Assembly (NCBI GenBank): GCA_036392795.1
Contig: DASVXH010000026.1
Span: 1-30,912, forward strand
Source: JARIHD01 sp036392795
GTDB taxonomy: Bacteria; Patescibacteriota; Saccharimonadia; Saccharimonadales; UBA4665
Direction: 5' to 3'
Length of the DNA: 30,912 bases
Made by a program: the position numbers and the translations under genes. How positions within the stretch are numbered: position 1 is the stretch's first letter; every line of letters begins with the position of its first letter. The notes under the pieces were generated by a model. It searched no databases. It worked only from the letters and a program-made list of their open reading frames with translations, and was not told where the DNA came from. Of this stretch, positions 1-7,694 are shown piece by piece.

Positions 1-564
1 TTCTTTGCGCTGCCCATTGCTGTTGGTGGTATGTTGTTGGCGCGCGATGTCATCTTACTAATATCTAGTAACGAATTTGTGGGTGCAGCTGTTCCCTTTG
101 CAATTTTGATGCTTGGCGCGGCGTTTTCGTATCTCAATTCAGTGTTTGGTTTTGCATCGGTAGCGGTTAATAAACAAAGCCGTCTGCTCAAAATTTCGAT
201 TATGACGATCATTCTTAACGTGTTAATTAACTTGTTTGCGATTCCGCATTACGGCGTGGCTGGTGCCGCGACGGCTACATTGATCACAGAAATCGTTGCA
301 TGTATTGGCGTATATGTTGTTTTTAGAAATCAAACGGGTATTAGTGTTAATTTTGGACCGATTGCCAAAATGGCCATCGCTGCTCTATTGATGATTCCTG
401 CCAAATTGGTGATAGACATAATGAATTTTTCATTATTTGTGCATTTTCTAACAGTCAGTGCCATGATAACGCTTGTATACTTGGCCACCGTGGTCCTGCT
501 ACGTGGTGTCCCACTTGACCTACTGTCCATAGCCAGGCGCCTTACATCTCGAAATACTAACTAA
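1..564 (+). CDS. Wzx/MATE-like polysaccharide flippase, C-terminal part
   Basis: The frame is open from the first base of the window, so the N-terminus lies outside it. The visible 187 residues are almost entirely hydrophobic: about five membrane segments separated by short basic loops. The stretch around residues 55-95 (KQSRLLKISIM, then NVLINLFAIPHYGVAGAA) is typical of the C-terminal half of RfbX/Wzx oligosaccharide flippases, which move lipid-linked glycan units across the cytoplasmic membrane. The glycosyltransferase 19 bp downstream on the same strand supports a surface polysaccharide cluster. The family is assigned from the pattern; the substrate cannot be read. A MurJ-like or other MOP-superfamily exporter is the alternative. 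Confidence 0.8.
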   Translation, partial: FFALPIAVGGMLLARDVILLISSNEFVGAAVPFAILMLGAAFSYLNSVFGFASVAVNKQSRLLKISIMTIILNVLINLFAIPHYGVAGAATATLITEIVACIGVYVVFRNQTGISVNFGPIAKMAIAALLMIPAKLVIDIMNFSLFVHFLTVSAMITLVYLATVVLLRGVPLDLLSIARRLTSRNTN

Positions 565-583
565 ATTCTATTTTATATTGCCT

Positions 584-1369
584 ATGTCACAACCGCTTAT
601 ATCGGTCATTATTCCATGTTATAACTACGCTGCGTATATGGCGGAGACTATCGAAAGTGTCTTGCAACAGACGTATTCGAACATCGAAATTATTATCATT
701 GATGATGGATCGACCGATCATACGGCCGAGGTTGCGGCGTCATATGCTGGACGAGTGCATTACTATTTTCAGCCCAATAGAGGTCTGTCGGCGGCCAGAA
801 ATGCTGGCTTTGAAAAAGCTGCTGGCGATTATGTTGTGCACATTGACGCCGATGATAAGTTGTATCCAAACTTTGTGGAGCGAACACTGGAGGCTGCGGT
901 AGCCAACCCGGATGCGGCCTTTATATACACTCAACAGCAGTATTTCGAGGCTGCGCATAACATTACTGATTTTCCGCAGTATAATATCGAAATACTGAAA
1001 AAGCGGAATTATATTCCGGCCTGTACGCTAATACGTGCTGATGTGCTGCGCCGTTTTTCGTATGATACGAAATTTACTTCGTGGGAGGATTGGGATTTTT
1101 ATCTGACGCTGGCCGAGGCGGGCTTGCATGGCATGCGAGTGAATATGCCGTTAATTCTATACCGCAAGCACGCCGATCAAAAAAGCATGTTAGATACATT
1201 TGGCGAGCGGCGCAAAATCCGGACATTAGCCCGACTGCGTTTTAAACATTGGCGACTCTATGGTCTGATGGACACATTGCGATTTAGTATGTGGGCTTTT
1301 AAGCAGGTATCTAGAAGTCGTGGCGGCCGAAGCGTCCCCGAGTATAGTCGAAATAACCAAGTATTATAG
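584..1369 (+). CDS. Family 2 glycosyltransferase
   Basis: A GT-A fold inverting glycosyltransferase of 261 residues that probably adds a sugar from a nucleotide-sugar donor to a surface glycan. The N-terminus has the family pattern SVIIPCYNYAAYM, then IIDDGS at about residues 38-43 and the metal-binding DADD at 88-91; SWEDWDFY near residue 165 fits the acceptor/base region. There is no membrane segment, so it acts in the cytoplasm. A TTG lies two codons upstream (578), but the ATG at 584 is preferred because the conserved strand begins directly after it. No Shine-Dalgarno sequence is seen. It follows the flippase by 19 bp and its last 59 bp overlap the convergent glycosyltransferase. The sugar specificity is unknown. 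Confidence 0.88.
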   Translation: MSQPLISVIIPCYNYAAYMAETIESVLQQTYSNIEIIIIDDGSTDHTAEVAASYAGRVHYYFQPNRGLSAARNAGFEKAAGDYVVHIDADDKLYPNFVERTLEAAVANPDAAFIYTQQQYFEAAHNITDFPQYNIEILKKRNYIPACTLIRADVLRRFSYDTKFTSWEDWDFYLTLAEAGLHGMRVNMPLILYRKHADQKSMLDTFGERRKIRTLARLRFKHWRLYGLMDTLRFSMWAFKQVSRSRGGRSVPEYSRNNQVL

Positions 1370-2249
1370 CGCCGGTCACGCCAGGAATATTTCGCGGCTG
1401 ATTTCGAGCAATGTTTAATAGTCGCTTACAGCTCTGGATGATGTGACGTGCAAGAAATGCCGGCCATGGGCTTTCGCCGAACTGGCGGAAAACCGCCAGG
1501 CTGTTCCGTGTTGTGTAATATTGGTAGAGGGGCGTAAAAAATCCGCCCGTCGATGTCGAGGCGGCATGCCACACATGCGCATCGGCCACAAAACGAATAC
1601 GGTAGCCGGCTTTATGGAATCGTAGCGACCAGTCGATTTCTTCGAAATACAAGAAATATTTGTCTTCCATGGGGCCGACCTTTTGCAAGGCGTCGACCGG
1701 GATGAACATGGCGCAGCCATTGGCACGGGGCATGTCGTGGTTTTTGGAGAATTCTGGGCCGTCTTTTTGGCCCTGGCCAATGTGCGGCGAAGTACCGTTT
1801 TTTAGGTCCAGGGTGGCGCCGGCGAACCAGATCGTATTACTATTGGCGTAGTAAGTTTTGGGGGAAGCAATGCCGATTTCAGGATTTTTCTGGACGCTAG
1901 CTAAAAGTCTGGCAACGCAATCCGGCGCAATGTACGCATCGGGATTCATGATAAAGACATAGTCCGCCTTGTGATCTTGGGCCAGTCTCAGGCCCACGTT
2001 AACACCTCCGGCATAGCCCAAATTGTCGCCTGTGTTATGGCATGTAACGTCCTTAAAATGAGCGACAATATCCTCGACACTCTGCGGGTCACGGGCATTA
2101 ACCACAATATTGTTGACTACGATAATATCCAGCGGGATCGTTGATTTCTGTAGCGACTCGATGCAGCGCGCAATACAATCACGGCTTTTATAGCCCACTA
2201 CTATGGCGCTAATTCGTGGTTGTTTTTGTGCTAACCTGCTTTTTAACAT
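1311..2249 (-). CDS. Family 2 glycosyltransferase, rhamnosyltransferase-like
   Basis: A second GT2 enzyme, 312 residues from the chosen ATG at 2249. The open frame continues 34 codons further upstream, but that stretch has no family similarity, whereas ISAIVVGYKSRDC begins just after the chosen start. Seen in the sequence: VVNN after the second strand, NLGYAGGVNVGL, and MNPDAY, the NPD form of the metal-binding motif common in WcaA/RfbN-type rhamnosyltransferases. Near the C-terminus YFLYFEEIDWSLRFHKAGY is the usual ED/acid region of this subfamily. Its promoter lies between it and the divergent gene at 2334. It probably adds a sugar to the same surface glycan. The 3' end overlaps the other glycosyltransferase antiparallel, and both C-termini look genuine. 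Confidence 0.88.
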   Translation of the reverse strand: MLKSRLAQKQPRISAIVVGYKSRDCIARCIESLQKSTIPLDIIVVNNIVVNARDPQSVEDIVAHFKDVTCHNTGDNLGYAGGVNVGLRLAQDHKADYVFIMNPDAYIAPDCVARLLASVQKNPEIGIASPKTYYANSNTIWFAGATLDLKNGTSPHIGQGQKDGPEFSKNHDMPRANGCAMFIPVDALQKVGPMEDKYFLYFEEIDWSLRFHKAGYRIRFVADAHVWHAASTSTGGFFTPLYQYYTTRNSLAVFRQFGESPWPAFLARHIIQSCKRLLNIARNQPRNIPGVTGAIILGYFDYTRGRFGRHDF

Positions 2250-2321
2250 CTTCGGTACAATACCATAGAACCGGCTCTGCCTCAAGAACGAGTGTTGGTC
2301 GTAACGGTGACGCCCACCCTG

Positions 2322-2334
2322 TATACTTAGTGCA
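2322..2334 (+). promoter_or_regulatory. -10 box with leaderless start
   Basis: TATACT at 2322-2327 is followed by exactly six bases and then the ATG at 2334. The predicted transcription start is therefore the A of the start codon. No Shine-Dalgarno sequence exists and no convincing -35 box is seen. Confidence 0.5.
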
Positions 2335-3647
2335 TGAATTTTAACATGCACAGCGAAAGCGCTAAAACGGTCCCAGAAGGACAGTACTTCGTCCCTGATC
2401 CTAATGCCTATACCAGACGCTTCGCCGATGGCCGGGAGTTAAGTCGGGCAGAGATGAGCTTCCGTATTCCAGGTCCCTTCTGCGTGGAGCGCGATGCAGG
2501 CTGGCTGCCGCTTGCCATTGTGCCTGGGGGATCGGTAGTGGTTAACCAGGAGCTGATGGATCGCCTGAATATACTGCGTCAAAGAAATGTCCAGCATGGT
2601 CCCCATTCAAAGCATGCAGAATTTGCCGATAGCCGCGACATTCGCATAGAGTTTTTTACTCTATTTGGATGGTTCGGACTTGATAATTCTTTGGGCGAGC
2701 TACTATCGAACGCCGCAAAGCCTGGCAAGTGGCTGCCGTCTATTGACAAGGTGCTTAGCTGTGCACGGACTAGCTATGCATATACGGGCAGTCGGTTCAT
2801 GGAGCCCATTTATGAGTCACCGCGTCTGCTCTTTCGTCCTGAAGGGTCCCTGGCTATGGAGTTAGAGGGCGTTGCGGCAAATGGCTATGATCCTTCTACG
2901 GCACTTTTATTGCGCCCTGGTTTTTTTGGTAAGAAAAATGCTAAGGATATTGCCAGTTTTTCTTTGTCGGTACGTGGCGTTGCGGATTGGGTCGAGCATG
3001 AACGCCGAAAAGTACGAAGACGCCAGTGGCACGAAATTCGATCTGATCCATCTTTTACCCCAGATCCTAGCGCCACTACCAAATGCTTCCCGGATGGTCT
3101 GGAGTTAAGTCCAGCAGAAATGAGCTACCATATTCCCGGTGCTTTATCTTTAGAACGCGATGCTGGTTGGCTGAGGCGGGCAACGTTCATGCGGGACGTA
3201 ACCGTCGACCAGGAATATATTGACTACCTTAACGCCATTCGGCAAAAATCTCTGATGCCGGGACAGGGCAAAAGCGCCTGGCCGGAATTCCGGGAGGCGT
3301 TAGGCTGGTCTGGTCTATCAAAGAACAACCGATTGCTTTTTTTGGTGACAGTGATTCACAATATGCGCCTCATGTATTTTCATCTAGGTAATATGGTTAT
3401 GGCGCCGGTAACAAATAATATGGTGAAGGTTCTTGAGAGGGCGCCTGCTACCTTTATTAAAGAGCTGGACGCATTGGGTGATCCTGCTATAGTGCAAGAT
3501 ACTCTGATCCATAGAACTAATTTATTTTCGTACAACCTATTGGCCCTTCTGGAGAAGAACGGTGGTACGTTACCAGAACGTGGTAAGCGAGGCCGGCCTG
3601 CATCTAATGCGAGGCCGTCTTCGTCTGGTCGGACAGGCGCTTCGTAA
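2334..3647 (+). CDS. Hypothetical protein with internal duplication
   Basis: A 437-residue protein that I do not recognise. It contains two copies of an approximately 65-residue unit, at about residues 18-84 and 240-305. Each copy has PDP near its start, then DG-ELS-AEMS, then IPG, then ERDAGWL, and ends in a helix with LN-IRQ. The 150-residue segments after the copies differ and may be a diverged part of the same repeat. No signal peptide or membrane segment is seen, so it is probably cytoplasmic. The C-terminus is basic and low complexity (GKRGRPASNARPSSSGR), possibly nucleic-acid binding. A perfect -10 box six bases before the ATG supports this start and leaderless transcription. It precedes the MazG-C-like gene, which has its own promoter. 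Confidence 0.75.
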   Translation: MNFNMHSESAKTVPEGQYFVPDPNAYTRRFADGRELSRAEMSFRIPGPFCVERDAGWLPLAIVPGGSVVVNQELMDRLNILRQRNVQHGPHSKHAEFADSRDIRIEFFTLFGWFGLDNSLGELLSNAAKPGKWLPSIDKVLSCARTSYAYTGSRFMEPIYESPRLLFRPEGSLAMELEGVAANGYDPSTALLLRPGFFGKKNAKDIASFSLSVRGVADWVEHERRKVRRRQWHEIRSDPSFTPDPSATTKCFPDGLELSPAEMSYHIPGALSLERDAGWLRRATFMRDVTVDQEYIDYLNAIRQKSLMPGQGKSAWPEFREALGWSGLSKNNRLLFLVTVIHNMRLMYFHLGNMVMAPVTNNMVKVLERAPATFIKELDALGDPAIVQDTLIHRTNLFSYNLLALLEKNGGTLPERGKRGRPASNARPSSSGRTGAS

Positions 3648-3676
3648 GGTGTTATCCACTTAGGATGGAGGCAGGC

Positions 3677-3692
3677 GTTAAGCTGCCTTAAC
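3677..3692. repeat. Inverted repeat upstream of the MazG-C-like gene
   Basis: GTTAAG-CTGC-CTTAAC is a perfect six-base dyad lying where the -35 element of the promoter with TATAAT at 3699-3704 would be. It could be an operator. An alternative fold (GGCAG with CTGCC) uses the same bases. There is no following T-run, so a terminator is unlikely. Confidence 0.4.
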
Positions 3693-3698
3693 TTATGA

Positions 3699-3715
3699 TA
3701 TAATAATTTGACTTA
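3699..3715 (+). promoter_or_regulatory. -10 box TATAAT, very short leader
   Basis: A consensus TATAAT at 3699-3704 with ten bases to the ATG at 3715 predicts a leader of about four bases. There is no room for a Shine-Dalgarno sequence. Confidence 0.5.
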
Positions 3716-4677
3716 TGTCCAGTGAACATCCTGTAGAGTCCGATAGGTTGCAGTCTATAGGTATGTCCGGGCAGACCGAAATGCAACCAAGGTGGGATGA
3801 CTATCAGGCTAATTTGCCTGATACTTCTGGGTCGCTACATCTACCTACCGATCAAAACTTTCCTATCGAAGAACGCTTTCCTAGGAAATTGGTGATTGAA
3901 GTGAAGGATCGCCCCGATCCACTTGGGCGGTTGATTATGGGTCGAGATGGCCACCCGTTTCCGGTACGTCTGGCGCAAATTTTTTTACGCGAGGCCGAGC
4001 CCAACGCTTTTCCGGATGGACCGATTGCCAACTATCGAGGGACTGGTTCGACACAGGGTTTTGCATTGGGCCAATGGGGTGACGAACTAAACGAAGCTGC
4101 CCGTGTTGATGATGGCTATCGTTTTCACGACCCTTTTCATATGTCGCTAATGACGATGACGGGCTATTCGGCTGTAGCTCGGAGTCTCTTGCGTCTAAAG
4201 CGTCGAAGTAACCCGGATTACGATTTTAGTGATGACGGCCCCCGCGCCATTGCGACGGAAGAGGCGGTATTTAATTCCCTAGGGATGCACCGGGCGTTTC
4301 CTGGCGGTATTCTGATGCCCAATCTGGACTTATTTGCGGAAGCCTATGAATCCCAGCGGGACTTAAGTAAGGTGATGTCTGGAGACGTCAAAATACCCTT
4401 GTCTGACTGGAAAAAAGCGATAAAGATTGGTGTAAGACTTCTAACCTTGCTCGATGGAACGATCGGGGGGCGGCGAGCACCACATATACCCCCTATTCCA
4501 GAAGTAAAATCGGCTTGGATGGCCTTTGATCTCGATCGTAAAGAGGTTCGTTTTTCACTCGACGGATTCGAGGCTGTGAAAAATGCCCGTCCAATGGATC
4601 CTGATGACAAATTGTTTTTACAAGATGGTCGACTGTATGGCATGGACGACCCTGCCACTCAGCATGCTAGTGGCTAA
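3715..4677 (+). CDS. MazG C-terminal-domain-like protein
   Basis: A 320-residue soluble protein. The central part resembles the C-terminal domain of MazG-like nucleotide pyrophosphohydrolases: EERFPRKLVIEV near residue 51, then DDGYRFHDPFHMSLMTMTGY at about 142-161, LLRLKRRSNPDYDF after it, DGPRAIATEEAV, and a late helix ending near the LDGTIGG turn. In that family this block usually follows or partners a pyrophosphatase core that hydrolyses nucleoside triphosphates; the classic MazG EExxE metal site is not evident here. It may therefore be a regulatory or diverged member. It is transcribed from its own TATAAT promoter with a dyad at the -35 position. It converges on the tailspike gene with an eight-base gap. 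The assignment is from remembered family patterns, not a search. Confidence 0.55.
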   Translation: MSSEHPVESDRLQSIGMSGQTEMQPRWDDYQANLPDTSGSLHLPTDQNFPIEERFPRKLVIEVKDRPDPLGRLIMGRDGHPFPVRLAQIFLREAEPNAFPDGPIANYRGTGSTQGFALGQWGDELNEAARVDDGYRFHDPFHMSLMTMTGYSAVARSLLRLKRRSNPDYDFSDDGPRAIATEEAVFNSLGMHRAFPGGILMPNLDLFAEAYESQRDLSKVMSGDVKIPLSDWKKAIKIGVRLLTLLDGTIGGRRAPHIPPIPEVKSAWMAFDLDRKEVRFSLDGFEAVKNARPMDPDDKLFLQDGRLYGMDDPATQHASG

Positions 4678-4685
4678 CACAAAGG

Positions 4686-7580
4686 TTAGGGTAGCAAATG
4701 AATTTGAATAAGACTGCCGGCATTGCCGATGGCTGCTGCCGTGTAACTGACACTAAGGTCACTGGCGTTAACACTACCCGAAATCCGCGGCGGAAAACTG
4801 GCTTCGACGGCGCTGTTAAGGTTGACGCCACTGACCGTGGGCTGCGTACCTGCGGTGACGCATAGGAATCCGATGGCATAGCGCTGTCCACGGACTTTGT
4901 TAAAAGAACTGGGCAAGGATTTTGTTATCGCGCCAGTAGTACTAAACAGCGTACTATCGTTAGCAAGTGCTACTAATTGGGCTAGATTTCCAGTGTTGTC
5001 TACCTGGTAAATTCCTATCCGACAAACTGTCGGCGGCGTGCCACTAGAGGGGGTGGCTACAAAAAATCGAATTTGGGTAATAGTTTCGGTTATTCGTGCC
5101 GTAAAATAGGTAAACCGCAGCAAGGTATTTGATAATGTGACCGTGCCCGAAGCTCCGGTCCGTTGCATCACCGACTCGCCGGTAGTCAGCGTATGCCCGC
5201 CAAATAAAACTGACTCATCCATACCTATAAGATACCATGCCGCACCGTCCGAATAATATTCCCTTCCATAATCCGTGGCAAAAAAGCGGGTTCCGGCGTT
5301 GCCGCTAGATGGCATTGGTCGGGTGGCTAGCAAACCTGTGGTGGTGACCGTGGCACCAGCCGTAACAAACCAGTTTACTCCGTCCGAGATAGACTCGGTG
5401 CCTACATCGGTTGCAAAGTATCGATTACCTGGAATGACGTCGGCTGCGGGCGGCCTATTGGCCAATGTCCCGACATCGGTTATATTGCCGCTTCCGGTCG
5501 TGGCGGTACTAAGCGAAATCCAATTGCCTGTAGAGGCGATATATACAAAGCTAAATGCACTAACGTGTTCGGCTGTAGCATCGACGGTGGGTACCGGCCC
5601 TTGCCATGTTATGTTTGTGGGCCATGAAAAGGTACGGCCACCAACAGAATCCTGTGCAATAATAAGATGAATGACTTGTCCGTCCGTCGCATTAGAGAAT
5701 GTCGAACTAGTTACATTGCCCGTTAGTGTCAACCGTAGGATATTAGCCAGGGACGTATCAAAGGCCTGCGTTGCAGCAAACGTCAGGTCCAGGCGATTGC
5801 CTACCAGCGCATTATTTTTGACATTCGAACCAATCTTGGCTACCCCCATAACACCAATGCCATTAAAGGGTGTGATTCCGTTATAGAATTCATTGTTGTA
5901 GATGCTCACATCGGTACCCGCCGCGGCGAGCTGTATGCCAAACTGGGCTGTTTTTGTGCTCTGGGTGTCTTCGAAAATGTTATTACTAAACCGCGCATTA
6001 TTGAATGATGTACTGCTGAGCTGCTGAATACCACAGCGGTCGTTGGCAATCAAAGCCTGGCCGAAATTACGGATAACATTTCCGGAAATCACTAGATTTG
6101 AATTGATGCCGGTAGCCCTAAAAGATATGCCGTTACGTGGACAGTTTGCTATTTCGTTGTTTTGGATGGTTAGCCCTGAAGATGGATTGCTTACCAGGAT
6201 GCCGTTACCATTATTGCCACTTGCGCCGACAGCTCGCAGATTGGTGATGCGAAGGTTGCTAATTTTATTATCGCCGGGACTGTCAAAAACAAAGACACCA
6301 CCATAGCAGCCGTCGACTATGCCTCCTTGAACATGCTGGCGTTTGCCACGCAGCGCGAAACCAAACCCATTGCAGCCCACCGCCTGACAATTATCAAAAA
6401 CGATATTAGTGCTGCCCGTATGAGCATCCCAGGCGGTGCTGGTGGTGCCGTGCGCAATCCCGGTGACACGCACATCATAGCCGGTGCCATTGAAGGATAC
6501 GGCGTGGCGTACTTGCTCGGCAATAACATTTACTTCGCCGTGCGCGCTAGCACCAGAAACGTTAACACCATAGCCAAATTGCGGCAAGCCTGTTACGGTC
6601 TGGTCCAGATAGTTGCGTGCCGTCGCCTTGACACGGAATTGGTAACAGCCTTCCAGGATGATGCCTGGATTGGAAGCGCCCTCGCCTTCTATGTCTATGT
6701 CAATGTCGCGACAGTACCACAGACGCAAAAAACTAGCGGTGGCAGTATTTGGCGCAATTGATTTAAAGATAAATCCCCGTACATAGCAGCTCTGCTGATT
6801 TTTCGGCAGTGGTTGCATGCGGGCATTGGCTGCCAGCGTAAACGTAGTATATGCCGGCTCACTGGTCGTCAGCTGTGTGGCGGAATCGATGCTGGCTATG
6901 CGCAGTGTTTGGGCCTGGGCGGTGCCGTTATCCGTGGTATTGTCGCGCACTACTATCAGATCATCGGGCGCCAGACCGGCTGTCGATGTCAATTGCAGCA
7001 CCTGTGATCCACTAGTAAAATTGGCTGTTAGTAATACGGCTGCCCCGTATGAGGTGGTACCAAAATTCCATGTGGCATCATTGGCATTGCTTGCCAAAAT
7101 AGTAACCGTGCCCGGCTGAGCCCACACGCGTGGTGGATAGGCTTTGTAAAACCAGGAGCATACATACTGACCTGGTGGAAAAAAGAGCGGCTTGCGTAAT
7201 GAGTTTGCCGTATCGAACGCATTTTTAATCGCCGCGGTGTCGTCGGTGGTGCCATCGCCTTTGGCGTTGAACGGAGCATCTTTGACACTTAAAAAGTCAC
7301 TACCCTTCTGTATGGAATTGTCGGCTAGTGCCAGTGCGTTTTGGGCAATGGTTTCTAATTTTGCAGTAGGTACGGTCGGTAGCTGTGCACTCAATAAAGA
7401 CCCGCCGCTATCGAGTCCGGCGTATCCTCCTGGCTGACCCTTGTTGTGCGTCGTTTCGGCATCCATAATCTGCTGGCGAAGCTTTAGGCTTCCGTCGGCG
7501 GCGTGCTCGACCCGCAGATACTCATTTAGAATATCTCCCCATTTATAATCGTCACTGCCTGGCTGTGGAAGTCGAACCAT
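4686..7580 (-). CDS. Tailspike-like beta-helix surface protein
   Basis: A 964-residue protein built like a phage tailspike. Residues 1-35 form an adaptor-like motif (LPQPGSDDYKWGDILNEYL, then RVEHAADGSL). Around 97-145 is a pectate_lyase_3-type entry (NAKGDGTTDDTAAIKNAF, FFPPGQY), followed by a right-handed parallel beta-helix to about residue 610 with repeated N-N-I/SNNIF turns. A tail-fibre-like segment follows (NVTSSTFSNATDGQVI near 640), then two ~45-residue repeats ending YFATDVGTESISDGVNWF and FFATDYGREYYSDGAAWY, then a 160-residue beta-rich C-terminal domain. No signal peptide is visible, so export is unexplained. A role in polysaccharide binding or cleavage, perhaps host attachment, is inference. 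Nearby genes are not phage structural genes. Confidence 0.8.
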   Translation of the reverse strand: MVRLPQPGSDDYKWGDILNEYLRVEHAADGSLKLRQQIMDAETTHNKGQPGGYAGLDSGGSLLSAQLPTVPTAKLETIAQNALALADNSIQKGSDFLSVKDAPFNAKGDGTTDDTAAIKNAFDTANSLRKPLFFPPGQYVCSWFYKAYPPRVWAQPGTVTILASNANDATWNFGTTSYGAAVLLTANFTSGSQVLQLTSTAGLAPDDLIVVRDNTTDNGTAQAQTLRIASIDSATQLTTSEPAYTTFTLAANARMQPLPKNQQSCYVRGFIFKSIAPNTATASFLRLWYCRDIDIDIEGEGASNPGIILEGCYQFRVKATARNYLDQTVTGLPQFGYGVNVSGASAHGEVNVIAEQVRHAVSFNGTGYDVRVTGIAHGTTSTAWDAHTGSTNIVFDNCQAVGCNGFGFALRGKRQHVQGGIVDGCYGGVFVFDSPGDNKISNLRITNLRAVGASGNNGNGILVSNPSSGLTIQNNEIANCPRNGISFRATGINSNLVISGNVIRNFGQALIANDRCGIQQLSSTSFNNARFSNNIFEDTQSTKTAQFGIQLAAAGTDVSIYNNEFYNGITPFNGIGVMGVAKIGSNVKNNALVGNRLDLTFAATQAFDTSLANILRLTLTGNVTSSTFSNATDGQVIHLIIAQDSVGGRTFSWPTNITWQGPVPTVDATAEHVSAFSFVYIASTGNWISLSTATTGSGNITDVGTLANRPPAADVIPGNRYFATDVGTESISDGVNWFVTAGATVTTTGLLATRPMPSSGNAGTRFFATDYGREYYSDGAAWYLIGMDESVLFGGHTLTTGESVMQRTGASGTVTLSNTLLRFTYFTARITETITQIRFFVATPSSGTPPTVCRIGIYQVDNTGNLAQLVALANDSTLFSTTGAITKSLPSSFNKVRGQRYAIGFLCVTAGTQPTVSGVNLNSAVEASFPPRISGSVNASDLSVSYTAAAIGNAGSLIQIHLLP

Positions 7581-7631
7581 AGTATAAAACGACCTGCTTT
7601 CCCTCTGTTGTTGGTTATTTCACTGCCCGTA

Positions 7632-7661
7632 AGCATAAGAATAGTTACATTAGAAAGTCAA
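7632..7661 (-). promoter_or_regulatory. Promoter of the tailspike-like gene
   Basis: On the minus strand TTGACT (7656-7661) and TATGCT (7632-7637) are separated by 18 bases. This gives a leader of roughly 45 bases, unlike most promoters in this window. TATACT also sits directly against the ATG, too close to drive it. Confidence 0.45.
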
Positions 7662-7694
7662 TCCCCGCCGACCGAATATAGGTGTTGTAATTTT

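Noticed and set aside
6327..6761. 144-codon plus-strand ORF inside the tailspike-like gene
   Set aside because: It is the mirror of beta-helix coding sequence with no protein-like motifs; the minus frame is clearly the coding one.
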